Positions 50,305-59,089 of a DNA stretch of 64,000 nt are shown piece by piece (the first letter of the stretch is position 1; each line of letters begins with the position of its first letter). The DNA is from Bacteroides sp. (GTDB lineage: Bacteria > Bacteroidota > Bacteroidia > Bacteroidales > Bacteroidaceae): NCBI GenBank assembly GCA_015060705.1, contig SUXY01000002.1, forward strand, positions 1-64,000, read 5' to 3'. The notes under the pieces are model-generated. The model saw nothing but the letters and a program-made list of their open reading frames with translations, did not search any database and was not told where the DNA came from. Made by a program: the position numbers and the translations under genes.

Positions 50305-51182
50305 TCAAGCATTATCGCATCCATGAGGTAAGCGAGTATATCAATTGGCTATACTTCTTCCATGCGTGGGGATTTCAACCCCGCTATGCGGCTATTGCCA
50401 ATATCCATGGGTGCGATGCATGTCGTGCCTTATGGCTGGCTAACTTCCCCGAAAACGAACGGGCCAAGGCGGCAGAGGCCATGCAATTGTTCAAAGAAGC
50501 CAACCGGATGCTTATCCAATTGGATGCAGATTATCAGACTCATGCTATTTTCCGCCTTATGGAAGCGAATAGTGAAGAGAACGATCTCTGGTTAGAAGGT
50601 ATCCGCTTCCCTTTTCTTCGCCAACAAACGGCCAAGGAAGGCGAACCTTATCTTTGTTTGAGTGATTTTATCCGTCCTCTGTCCAGTGGTATTCCCGACA
50701 AGATTGGATTGTTCGCCACCAGTGTTGATGCAGGCATGGAAACACTTTATGCCAATGATACCTACCAACATTTATTGGTTCAGACATTGGCTGACCGTTT
50801 GGCAGAAGCTACCGCCGAGAAGATGCACGAAACCATTCGAAAAGAAATCTGGGGATATGCACCTGATGAGGCCTTGAGTATTCATCAACTCCATAACGAG
50901 GAGTTTCAAGGAATCCGACCAGCTGTTGGTTATCCTTCCCTACCCGACCAATCGGTCAACTTCCTATTGGACGAATTACTGGACATGCAACAAATCGGTA
51001 TCCAACTGACAGAAAACGGCATGATGCAACCCCATGCTTCGGTTAGCGGATTGATGTTCGCTCACCCCGCTAGCCGCTATTTCAGCGTTGGAAAGATAGA
51101 CGAACAACAATTGAAAGATTACGCCACACGCCGAGGACTTCCGCTGGATGTCATGCGGAAATACCTGGGAGCAAATATCTAA
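50301..51182 (+). CDS. Stand-alone methionine synthase activation-domain protein
   Basis: I choose the ATG at 50301 that overlaps the pyrC stop; the track start at 50136 lies inside pyrC. The 293-residue protein corresponds to the C-terminal AdoMet-binding activation domain of cobalamin-dependent MetH. Motifs are EEFQGIRPAVGYPSLPDQS and the C-terminal HPASRYFSVGKI, which contain the RxxxGY-type AdoMet-binding segment. In MetH this domain reductively re-methylates cob(II)alamin. Here it is encoded alone, so it may act in trans on a MetH that lacks it. MetH itself is not in the window. Confidence 0.82.
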   Translation: MIKHYRIHEVSEYINWLYFFHAWGFQPRYAAIANIHGCDACRALWLANFPENERAKAAEAMQLFKEANRMLIQLDADYQTHAIFRLMEANSEENDLWLEGIRFPFLRQQTAKEGEPYLCLSDFIRPLSSGIPDKIGLFATSVDAGMETLYANDTYQHLLVQTLADRLAEATAEKMHETIRKEIWGYAPDEALSIHQLHNEEFQGIRPAVGYPSLPDQSVNFLLDELLDMQQIGIQLTENGMMQPHASVSGLMFAHPASRYFSVGKIDEQQLKDYATRRGLPLDVMRKYLGANI

Positions 51183-51187
51183 CGGAC

Positions 51188-52351
51188 ATGAGACACTTAC
51201 TTGAACTTTTCCTTTTCTTCATCGTCTTGATGGGATTGCCTGATTGGTACATCTATCGCCATTCCATCAAGCAATGGAAGTCGACTTGGTTACGCCGCCT
51301 TTATTGGCTTCCCAGTATCCTTCTATTGATAGGTATGATTGCTGTTTACTGTACATACGAGCCTCGCCCACAAGCCATGAACAGACTGAGCTTGTTTCTC
51401 ATCGTCTTTTTATGCATAAATGTACCCAAAGCCATTTTTACATTAGCGACTCTACTATTCAAAGGACTGGCTCATAAGATCCATCATCATTTCCATGAGA
51501 ATGCCATCGGACTTGCCATTGCTCTTTTCTCCATGGCTTACCTCATCTATGGTGCGACCGAAGGGAAACAACATTTTCAAGTGAAAGAAGTGGAAATCGA
51601 ATCGGTAGATATCCCGCATGCATTCGATGGTTATCGGATTGTTCAATTGGCAGACATCCATGCAGGAAGTTGGGGAGATAATACCGATGCCATCCAGAAA
51701 GCGGTAAACATCATCCATAAACTGGAACCAGACCTCATTGTCTTTACGGGCGATTTGGTCAACAATCTAGCGAGCGAACTGGATGCATTCATCCCCATCT
51801 TTGCCCAACTGAAAGCCAAGGACGGAGTGTATTCCGTTCTAGGGAATCACGACTATTCAACCTATATCCAATGGGATACTCCCCAACAACAGGAAGAACA
51901 ACTAGATAGCCTCAAGAGCAAACAAGCACAAATGGGTTGGACACTCTTGAACAATCGTCATGTCAAAATCTATCAAGGCAATGATAGCATTGCTTTGATT
52001 GGTGTAGAAAATAGCGGACGTCCTCCCTTCCCGGACAGAGCCAAACTAGCCGAAGCCATGAGCGGTACGGAAGGTATGTTCAAGATACTATTGAGTCATG
52101 ATCCTAGCCATTGGCGCAGAGAAGTGCTACCTCAAACGGATATCCAACTCATGCTTGCCGGACACACCCATGCCATGCAAACCAATATCTTCGGCTTTAC
52201 CCCTGCCCAATTCGTCTATCCGGAAAACGATGGACTCTATCAAGAGGGAAAACAAATGCTCTATGTAAACATCGGCTTAGGGCATCTCCTCTACCCAATG
52301 CGATTGGGAGCTTGGCCGGAAATCACCTTGTTGACTTTAAGAAAAGAATAA
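51188..52351 (+). CDS. Membrane metallophosphoesterase
   Basis: The 387-residue protein has about four N-terminal transmembrane helices (within residues 1-125, including LLELFLFFIVLMGL and AIGLAIALFSMAYLIYG). A calcineurin-like phosphoesterase domain follows: VQLADIHAGSW (DxH), VFTGDLVNN (GD), VLGNHDYSTY (GNHD), LLSHDPSHW and LMLAGHTHAMQ (GHTH). This is the YkuE/YaeI-like class that may cleave lipid-linked phosphates such as UDP-diacylglucosamine. It follows the MetH-activation gene by 5 bases. Confidence 0.9.
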   Translation: MRHLLELFLFFIVLMGLPDWYIYRHSIKQWKSTWLRRLYWLPSILLLIGMIAVYCTYEPRPQAMNRLSLFLIVFLCINVPKAIFTLATLLFKGLAHKIHHHFHENAIGLAIALFSMAYLIYGATEGKQHFQVKEVEIESVDIPHAFDGYRIVQLADIHAGSWGDNTDAIQKAVNIIHKLEPDLIVFTGDLVNNLASELDAFIPIFAQLKAKDGVYSVLGNHDYSTYIQWDTPQQQEEQLDSLKSKQAQMGWTLLNNRHVKIYQGNDSIALIGVENSGRPPFPDRAKLAEAMSGTEGMFKILLSHDPSHWRREVLPQTDIQLMLAGHTHAMQTNIFGFTPAQFVYPENDGLYQEGKQMLYVNIGLGHLLYPMRLGAWPEITLLTLRKE

Positions 52352-52380
52352 AAGAAGCATACCTTTTTATGATTTTTTCG

Positions 52381-52388
52381 TATCTTTG
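52381..52388 (+). promoter_or_regulatory. Bacteroides-type -7 box (TATCTTTG)
   Basis: TATCTTTG lies 20 bases before the plsC ATG at 52409, giving plsC its own promoter after the operon ends. Confidence 0.62.
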
Positions 52389-52408
52389 TCCAAATAACAA
52401 TTAGTATC

Positions 52409-53161
52409 ATGAAGCTATTATACATTCTTTATCAAATCTTTATTGCTCTACCTATTCTATTGGTAGCAACCATCATTACATGTATTACCATCATTATCGG
52501 TTGTAGTATTGGGAATGCACATTTCTGGAGTTATTGGCCGGGAAAGATCTGGTCCATTCTATTCTGTTATGTACTATTGTTACCCGTAACCGTCAAGCGC
52601 AACCCGAATGTAAAGAAAGACACTTCGTATGTATTTGTAGCTAATCACCAAGGTGCATTTGATATCTTCTTGATTTATGGTTTCTTGGGACATGAATTCA
52701 AATGGTTGATGAAGCAGAGTCTCCGTAAGATGCCATTGATTGGTAAGGCTAGTGAATCGGCCGGTCATATTTTTGTCGACAAATCGGGTCCGAGAAAGAT
52801 TTTGGCAACCATCATGCATGCCCGTAAGGTATTGACCGGTGGCATGTCCCTTGTCATCTTTGCCGAAGGTTCCAGAAGCTTTACTGGACACATGGGTATC
52901 TTCAAACGGGGTGCTTTCCAATTGGCTGACCAATTGCAATTACCGATTGTTCCCATCACATTGAACGGACCTTTCGATGTATTGTCCCGTACTTCCAAAT
53001 GGCCGAAATGGCATCCATTGACCATGACCATCCATGACCCTATCTATCCGGAATGTAAAGGAGAAGAAAACGTGAACCGGATGATGGAAGAATCTTACCA
53101 GGCCATCATGAAGGGATTGCCTGAAAAATATCAAGGTACCGTAGAAAATCCTGACCAATAA
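52409..53161 (+). CDS. plsC: 1-acyl-sn-glycerol-3-phosphate acyltransferase
   Basis: The 250-residue protein has one or two N-terminal membrane helices (ILYQIFIALPILLVATIITCITIIIG) and the PlsC motifs VANHQGAFDIF (HX4D), FVDKSGPRK, FAEGSRSFTGHMG (EGxRS) and a C-terminal LPIVPITLNG. It is the canonical length, unlike the shorter protein at 5158, and is the better candidate for phosphatidic acid synthesis at the inner membrane. Confidence 0.93.
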   Translation: MKLLYILYQIFIALPILLVATIITCITIIIGCSIGNAHFWSYWPGKIWSILFCYVLLLPVTVKRNPNVKKDTSYVFVANHQGAFDIFLIYGFLGHEFKWLMKQSLRKMPLIGKASESAGHIFVDKSGPRKILATIMHARKVLTGGMSLVIFAEGSRSFTGHMGIFKRGAFQLADQLQLPIVPITLNGPFDVLSRTSKWPKWHPLTMTIHDPIYPECKGEENVNRMMEESYQAIMKGLPEKYQGTVENPDQ

Positions 53162-53197
53162 ACATCTATAAACGAAGGTATTTCACAATATAAATTA

Positions 53198-53275
53198 GGC
53201 ACGGATTACACGAATTCACGGATGAGAAAGTGTTTTACACACTTAAAGACCATGTTAATTCGTGTAATCCGTGCC
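53198..53275. repeat. Intergenic element with 19-bp perfect inverted repeat
   Basis: GGCACGGATTACACGAATT at 53198-53216 is matched by its exact complement at 53257-53275. The 40-base centre contains a smaller palindromic word (GTGTTTTACACAC). It lies between the convergent plsC and lipoprotein genes and may terminate both. Its sequence differs from the other two element families. Confidence 0.9.
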
Positions 53276-53287
53276 CAAAATATAAGA

Positions 53288-53986
53288 TTAATCGTTCATT
53301 TTCTGCATATTTTCACGGGCAACTTCCACGTATTCTTTGATTAAGCTATGATTCTTAAAGGAATCCGGAGCTTTCTCCACGATTTCTTCCATCAGTGGTG
53401 TCAACAACGGGTAAGGGAAACCATTGCAAAGCATCAAGAAAACACCAGGCCCCAATACGTTTTCGTAATTGTCCTGAATAAAGGTTTTCACCAATTCATT
53501 CATTTCATTGGTCAGTTTCTCCCGCTCCTTATTTATCTCCTTTTCCACCACATCCATGGAATGACCATCCATAATCATGCGGCTTTCCATACGTTCCACT
53601 TCATAAGCCCGATCGTCCAAAGAGCTCTTCTTTCCCACAAAATCGTAAAGCTTTTCATTCAACGGAGTACCTTTCACGGTAATGCGCGCATTGTCTATCT
53701 GGATTTCGATACTACCCTTCTCCATCACCAAGGGCATGATGCTTTGGTCGTCCATATATAAGGAGGCAATCATTGTGGTATCAATTTCGCCCTGCATTTT
53801 GAACATGCCATGCACCACTTCTGCCGAATCGACATTCATCATGTCATTTCCTTGAGGAACTTTAACAAACAGCATCTTTCCATCCAGTCTCGATACCGAA
53901 GAACTACCCTGAATCTGATATTCACTTACACAAGAAGTGAAAACCAACATTATTATAACGGTATATATCAACTTTGCTATGTTCAT
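53288..53986 (-). CDS. DUF4369-like lipoprotein
   Basis: The ATG at 53986 (MNIAKLIYTVIIMLVFTSC) is chosen. It opens a lipoprotein leader with lipobox FTSC-V and is preceded by AAAAAAGGA; the longer track start would bury the leader. The mature protein (about 213 residues) has an N-terminal beta-rich domain resembling DUF4369 (LDGKMLFVKV, DSAEVVHGMFKMQGEIDT), as found at the N-terminus of Bacteroides thioredoxin-like lipoproteins. The C-terminal part is helical and lacks a thioredoxin domain and a CxxC motif. It is possibly a truncated relative of that family. Confidence 0.7.
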   Translation of the reverse strand: MNIAKLIYTVIIMLVFTSCVSEYQIQGSSSVSRLDGKMLFVKVPQGNDMMNVDSAEVVHGMFKMQGEIDTTMIASLYMDDQSIMPLVMEKGSIEIQIDNARITVKGTPLNEKLYDFVGKKSSLDDRAYEVERMESRMIMDGHSMDVVEKEINKEREKLTNEMNELVKTFIQDNYENVLGPGVFLMLCNGFPYPLLTPLMEEIVEKAPDSFKNHSLIKEYVEVARENMQKMND

Positions 53987-54126
53987 TACAATAGGTTCCT
54001 TTTTTCCGACGACAAAAATACAATGTATATTCATTACTCGGAAAAATTTTATCATTATTTAAAACTAAATAGAAGATGTTCATGACTTGAATCTCCATAA
54101 AAAGAGGATATTTGTCGATTTTTTTC

Positions 54127-54134
54127 TAATTTTG
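54127..54134 (+). promoter_or_regulatory. Bacteroides-type -7 box (TAATTTTG)
   Basis: TAATTTTG lies 42 bases before the DPP7 start at 54177 and matches TAnnTTTG. A TTTG upstream at 54111 is too close for a standard -33 element. Confidence 0.55.
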
Positions 54135-54176
54135 CGCCAACATCTAGAGAATAATAACAAAAACAATCATCTCAAC

Positions 54177-56339
54177 ATGAAAACATTGAAAGTTTTAATG
54201 CTTGCACTTTTATGTGCAATCTGCCTCCCGTCGAAAGCCGACGAAGGTATGTGGTTGCTTCAGATGATGCAGGAAAAGCACCTCATCGACCGTCTGAAAG
54301 CACAAGGACTTTTGTTGGAAGCCAGCGATGTCTATAGTCCCAACAAGATTTCATTGAAGGATGCCGTAGGTATCTTCGGTGGCGGCTGTACCGGCGAAAT
54401 CATCTCTCCGGACGGTTTGATCCTGACCAATCACCACTGTGGTTATGGAGCTATCCAACAACACAGTTCGGTAGAACATGACTATTTGAAGTATGGCTTC
54501 TGGGCAAAGAACCGCTCGGAAGAATTGGCAACTCCAGGATTGGCCTTCACTTTCGTTGAACGCATCGACGATGTAACCGACAAGGTATTTGCCAAGATCA
54601 AATCGGGTGAAATCAAGGAAGAAGAATCGTTCGGACAACCTTTCTTGCGCCAATTGGCAAAGGCTGAATTGGAAGCTAGCGATTTGAAAGGCAAACCAGG
54701 CATCCGTACCCAAGCGCTTCCTTTCTTTGCAGGTAACAAGTACTATTGTATCTACCTCAAGACATATCAGGACGTACGTATGGTAGCTGCTCCTCCTAGC
54801 TCAATCGGTAAGTTCGGTGGCGAAACAGATAACTGGATGTGGCCACGTCACACTTGCGACTTCTCGGTATTCCGTGTATATGCCGATGCCAATGGTGAAC
54901 CGGCTGACTACAGCCCGAACAACGTTCCTTTGAAAGCCAAGAAGCACCTTGCCATCTCATTGAAGGGTATCGAAGAAGGCGACTATGCCATGATTATGGG
55001 TTTTCCGGGCAGCACCAACCGTTACCTTACTCAAAGCGAAATCAAGCAACGCATGTATTCTACCAACGAACCGCGTATCCGCATCCGTGGTGCCCGTCAG
55101 GAAGTGTTGAAAGCAGAAATGTATGCTAGCGACAAGATCCGTATCCAATACGCCAGCAAGTATGCAGGTAGTAGCAACTACTGGAAGAATTCGATCGGCA
55201 TGAACAAGGCTATCGTAGACAACAAGGTGTTGGAAACAAAGGCTGAACAAGAAGCTCGTTTCGCCAAGTTCGCTCAGGAAAAGGGTAATGCCGACTATGC
55301 CAAGGTAGTCAGCCAAATCGATGCTGTCATCGAAAAGAGCAACCCGATTCTTTATCAGTTCACTTGCTACAGCGAAATCCTCCGTGGCATTGAATACAAC
55401 ACTCCGAACGTGGTTCTCGATAGCTTGAAGAACGCCATCCAAAAGAAAGACAAGGAAGGTATCAGCAAGTTCAGCGAACAGTTGAAGAAGCAATATGCAC
55501 GCATCCACAACAAGAACTACGACCACGAAGTAGACCGCAAGGTGGCTAAGGTATTGCTCCCACTCTATGCTGAAATGGTAGAAGCCGAAAATCTCCCTGC
55601 TTTCTATGCAACTATCAACGGTCAGTTCAAGGGCGACTACAATGCATACGTAGACCATTTGTACGACAACACCATCTTTGCCAACGAAGCAAATCTCAAC
55701 AAGTTCCTCAAGAAGCCTAGCGTAAAGGCGATCGACGCTGACTTGATGAAGCAATTCGTAGAAGCTAAGTTTGCTTTGGGTGAAAAGTTGATGAAGGCTC
55801 GTGCTGAATCCATGCAAGGTATGGACCTCCTCCACAAGACATACGTTCGTGGTTTGTGCGAAATGTACTCACCGGAACCAAAGGCACCGGATGCAAACTT
55901 CACCATGCGTTTCACTTATGGTAACGTGAAGCCTTACGATCCGAAGGACGGTGTTCACTACAAGTTCTACACTACCTTGAAGGGTGTAATGGAAAAGGAA
56001 GATCCTAACAATCCGGAATTCGTGGTTCCTGCCAAGTTGAAAGAACTCTACGAAGCCAAAGATTTCGGTCGCTATGCCATGCCGAACGGTGAAATGCCGG
56101 CTTGCTTCTTGACCACCAACGACATTACCGGCGGTAACTCTGGTTCTCCGGTCATCAATGGCAACGGTGAATTAATTGGTTGTGCATTCGACGGCAACTG
56201 GGAATCATTGAGTGGTGACATCAACTTCGACAACAACCTCCAGCGTTGTATTGCTGTTGATATCCGCTACGTACTCTTCATTCTCGACAAGCTTGGCAAC
56301 TGTGGCCACTTGATTGATGAAATGACAATTGTAGAATAA
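54177..56339 (+). CDS. dpp7: S46 dipeptidyl-peptidase, predicted DPP7 type
   Basis: The start is ATG 54177, which opens a Sec signal peptide ([21 protein letters not shown]); the track start is 90 bases earlier. The 720-residue protein is full length for family S46. The catalytic triad regions are visible: His in [11 protein letters not shown], Asp in [14 protein letters not shown] and Ser in [12 protein letters not shown]. In P. gingivalis enzymes the residue 18 positions after the Ser is Gly in DPP7 and Arg in DPP11. Here the segment reads CAFDGNWES, i.e. Gly, so hydrophobic P1 preference is predicted. It acts in the periplasm on imported peptides. A paralogue of opposite predicted specificity is at 59090. 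Confidence 0.9.
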   Translation: MKTLKVLMLALLCAICLPSKADEGMWLLQMMQEKHLIDRLKAQGLLLEASDVYSPNKISLKDAVGIFGGGCTGEIISPDGLILTNHHCGYGAIQQHSSVEHDYLKYGFWAKNRSEELATPGLAFTFVERIDDVTDKVFAKIKSGEIKEEESFGQPFLRQLAKAELEASDLKGKPGIRTQALPFFAGNKYYCIYLKTYQDVRMVAAPPSSIGKFGGETDNWMWPRHTCDFSVFRVYADANGEPADYSPNNVPLKAKKHLAISLKGIEEGDYAMIMGFPGSTNRYLTQSEIKQRMYSTNEPRIRIRGARQEVLKAEMYASDKIRIQYASKYAGSSNYWKNSIGMNKAIVDNKVLETKAEQEARFAKFAQEKGNADYAKVVSQIDAVIEKSNPILYQFTCYSEILRGIEYNTPNVVLDSLKNAIQKKDKEGISKFSEQLKKQYARIHNKNYDHEVDRKVAKVLLPLYAEMVEAENLPAFYATINGQFKGDYNAYVDHLYDNTIFANEANLNKFLKKPSVKAIDADLMKQFVEAKFALGEKLMKARAESMQGMDLLHKTYVRGLCEMYSPEPKAPDANFTMRFTYGNVKPYDPKDGVHYKFYTTLKGVMEKEDPNNPEFVVPAKLKELYEAKDFGRYAMPNGEMPACFLTTNDITGGNSGSPVINGNGELIGCAFDGNWESLSGDINFDNNLQRCIAVDIRYVLFILDKLGNCGHLIDEMTIVE

Positions 56340-56360
56340 AGGGATTCTCCCTTCAAACAG

Positions 56361-56395
56361 GTGGATGTGTCAAAATACGCATCCACTTTTTTTTT
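56361..56395 (+). terminator. Rho-independent terminator after DPP7
   Basis: GTGGATG and CATCCAC form the stem with a 12-base loop, followed by a run of nine T residues. It starts 22 bases after the DPP7 stop. Confidence 0.88.
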
Positions 56396-56450
56396 GAGGT
56401 GTTGCGAATCGTTACGGAATGCTCATTAATCTATAATTATGTTAACTAGA

Positions 56451-56481
56451 TTTGCTAGTTAAAATATATAGGTTACCTTTG
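56451..56481 (+). promoter_or_regulatory. Full Bacteroides promoter for the barrel gene
   Basis: TTTG at 56451-56454 and TACCTTTG at 56474-56481 are separated by 19 bases, the best match to the Bacteroides -33/-7 consensus in the window. The gene starts 30 bases later. Confidence 0.82.
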
Positions 56482-56510
56482 CAAAAAATCATTTAAAAAC
56501 CGACTAAAAC

Positions 56511-58988
56511 ATGAAAAACTTGATTCAATGGATGCTGATGCTCAGCATCGTATTGGGGACAACAAGCAACCTCCAAGCACAAAAAACAGCCAACAAGAGT
56601 TTTACCGTAAAGGGTATACTAGTAGACTCCTTGACACACGAGGGAGAGCCATACGCCACCATCCGGATTTTCACACCAAACGACACCAAGAAAGCCGTGT
56701 ATGCAGCCGTGACACAAACCAACGGCAAGTTCAACGAAAAGCTGAAAGCACCGGGAAAATACATCATCCACTTTTCATCCGTAGGAAAGACGACCGTCAT
56801 CCGCAACTTCTCCGTAACCGAAGCCAATCCTGTGGCCGACTTGGGTACCCTGCTCATTGCCGAATCGGCAGAAATGCTGAAAGGAGTGGAAGTAGTGGCA
56901 CAGAAGCCTCTGGTGAAAGCTGAGATAGACAAAGTATCTTACAGCGTAGAAGACGACCCGGATTCCAAGACCAATTCTACTCTGGAAATGCTCCGCAAAG
57001 TACCCTTCGTGACCATCGACGGCGAAGACAATATCCAAGTGAACGGCAGCAGCAGTTTCGTAGTCCATGTCAACGGGAAGCCCAATAGCCTGATGAGCAA
57101 TAACCCGAAGGATGTACTCAAAAGCCTTCCTGCCAACTCGGTGAAATCCATCGAAGTCATCACCGAACCGGGTGCCAAATACGATGCCGAAGGTATTGGT
57201 GGCATCCTGAACATCATCACCACCAGCCGTAGACTGGAAGGATACAATGTGACCCTCAACGCTAATGCCAACAACCGGGGCGCCGGTGCCAGTGCTTATG
57301 GTACGGTGCAAATCGGCAAGTTCACCGTTACCGGCAACTACTCGTACAACAACCAGTTCAACAGTCCACGTAGTTATTCTGAAAGCGAACGCGAAGACTT
57401 CACTTCGGAAGAATTCAAGTATTTGACACAAAACAGTTCGCACAAGGGAAAGTCATACAGCCAGTTCGGCTATATGGAAGGTAGCTACGAGATAGATACC
57501 CTAAACCTGATTACCTTCTCGGCCAACCTCTTCGGATATGGTTTCGAAAGCAACGGTTTGGGGACTACGCAGATGATGAATGCCCAGCGTCAACATGCCT
57601 ATTCGTATAACCTGGTGAGCAAGAGCGAAAACAGTTCGACACACTTCAATGCGAACTTCGACTATCAGCGTTCCTTCAAGAAAAAAGGCGAATACCTGAC
57701 TTTCTCCTACCGTTACGGCACCTCGCCCAACACCAATGAATCGCATACCGATTACGACAACATCAAGGACTATCCTTACGATGCCAGCTATCTGTACAAC
57801 CAGTTCTATGACAACCATTCACGCACGGACGAACATATTTTCCAGTTGGACTATACCAACCCTATCAACAAGGTGCATAGCATCGACTTCGGGGGAAAGT
57901 ACATCTTGCGCAACAACAAGAGTGAAAGCGACTACTTCAAGAGAAGCGTAACAAGCAACGACTACTATTTGGACGAACGTCCCGAATCGTACTACCAACA
58001 GATACATCACATTGCCTCTGCCTATGCCGACTATATGGTAAAGACCAAGAAGCTGAGCGCCAAGGCTGGGGTACGCTACGAGCATACCTTCAGCGATGTG
58101 AAATACGAGAAGATGCCGGAACGGAACTTCGATGCAGGCTTTGACAACTTGGTACCTTCCGTCCGATTGGGTTATCAGTTGGCTCCGTCGAAGATGCTCT
58201 CGTTCTCTTATCAGATGCGTATCGCCCGTCCGAACATCAACTTGCTGAACCCTTTCCGCAACACCAGTAACCCGACCAGCGTACACTATGGTAATCCGGA
58301 CCTCGACCCAGCCAAGTCGCACCGCTTCGGATTGAGCGTTAACTCGTTCAGTGCCAAGTTTAGTACCAATATCAACTTGAGCTATCGTCTGGTGAACAAC
58401 AGTATCCAGGGCTATACCTTCATGCAGGACGGAATCCAGCACAGCACGTATGCCAACATCGGTCGTGCGCAGACTACCGACCTCTTTATCTGGGCGAATT
58501 GGAATCCGGGAAGCAAGCTCCGCATCTCGATGAATGCCGGAGGTAGTTACAACGACTACAAGAGCAAGTCCGACCAGCTGGATGCCAAAAACCATGGTTT
58601 CCAAGGCAGCTTTAACCTGAACTTCCAATACACCTTGCCGTGGGAACTCCGCTTCAGTGCCTTTTATGGAGGCAGCACGCCCTACATCAGCATGCAGGGC
58701 AAGGGCAGTTCGTATTCGTACTACGGTTTCGGGCTGAACCGTTCATTCCTGAAGAACAAGCGTCTGACCGTTTCCATCAATACGAACAACAGCTTCAACA
58801 AATGGCGTACATCGGAAAGCGAAACGTTGACATCTACCTTCCGTACGCAAAGCAAGAGCAAATATGCGCAATCGCATTATGGTTTCAGTATCAGCTGGCG
58901 ATTCGGCGAACTGAAGGCTAGCGTGAAGAAGACCGCCAAAAGTATCAGTGGCGATGACATCATGGCTACACAACAAAGCGGAAGCTGA
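56511..58988 (+). CDS. TonB-dependent-receptor-like outer membrane barrel with CarboxypepD_reg-like domain
   Basis: The 825-residue protein has a Sec signal peptide (MKNLIQWMLMLSIVLGTTSNLQA). An N-terminal carboxypeptidase-regulatory-like beta-sandwich (about 28-110, VKGILVDSLTHEGEPYATIRIF) follows, then a plug-like region (about 118-240, with LEMLRKVPFVTIDGEDNIQVNG, VHVNGKPNSLMSNNPKD and GGILNIITTSR). The rest is a C-terminal beta-barrel of the OMP_b-brl_3 type (about 250-800). It is not SusC-like (shorter, no SusD partner). It probably moves a substrate or signal across the outer membrane. The position between two S46 peptidases makes a peptide-related cargo plausible, but that is inference. 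It has its own promoter. Confidence 0.87.
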   Translation: MKNLIQWMLMLSIVLGTTSNLQAQKTANKSFTVKGILVDSLTHEGEPYATIRIFTPNDTKKAVYAAVTQTNGKFNEKLKAPGKYIIHFSSVGKTTVIRNFSVTEANPVADLGTLLIAESAEMLKGVEVVAQKPLVKAEIDKVSYSVEDDPDSKTNSTLEMLRKVPFVTIDGEDNIQVNGSSSFVVHVNGKPNSLMSNNPKDVLKSLPANSVKSIEVITEPGAKYDAEGIGGILNIITTSRRLEGYNVTLNANANNRGAGASAYGTVQIGKFTVTGNYSYNNQFNSPRSYSESEREDFTSEEFKYLTQNSSHKGKSYSQFGYMEGSYEIDTLNLITFSANLFGYGFESNGLGTTQMMNAQRQHAYSYNLVSKSENSSTHFNANFDYQRSFKKKGEYLTFSYRYGTSPNTNESHTDYDNIKDYPYDASYLYNQFYDNHSRTDEHIFQLDYTNPINKVHSIDFGGKYILRNNKSESDYFKRSVTSNDYYLDERPESYYQQIHHIASAYADYMVKTKKLSAKAGVRYEHTFSDVKYEKMPERNFDAGFDNLVPSVRLGYQLAPSKMLSFSYQMRIARPNINLLNPFRNTSNPTSVHYGNPDLDPAKSHRFGLSVNSFSAKFSTNINLSYRLVNNSIQGYTFMQDGIQHSTYANIGRAQTTDLFIWANWNPGSKLRISMNAGGSYNDYKSKSDQLDAKNHGFQGSFNLNFQYTLPWELRFSAFYGGSTPYISMQGKGSSYSYYGFGLNRSFLKNKRLTVSINTNNSFNKWRTSESETLTSTFRTQSKSKYAQSHYGFSISWRFGELKASVKKTAKSISGDDIMATQQSGS

Positions 58989-59005
58989 TTTTTAAAGACT
59001 AAAAA

Positions 59006-59065
59006 AGGAACTTCAGACGGGAACGGCAGTGCAATCTACCGATTACCAGCCCGTCTGAAGTTCCT
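59006..59065. terminator. Bidirectional long hairpin between convergent barrel and DPP11 genes
   Basis: AGGAACTTCAGACGGG and CCCGTCTGAAGTTCCT are exact 16-base complements around a 28-base loop. A-rich sequence precedes it on the plus strand, so it should terminate DPP11 on the minus strand and act as an end structure for the barrel gene. Confidence 0.88.
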
Positions 59066-59089
59066 GATAAACTAATGGTCGTTTACTTC

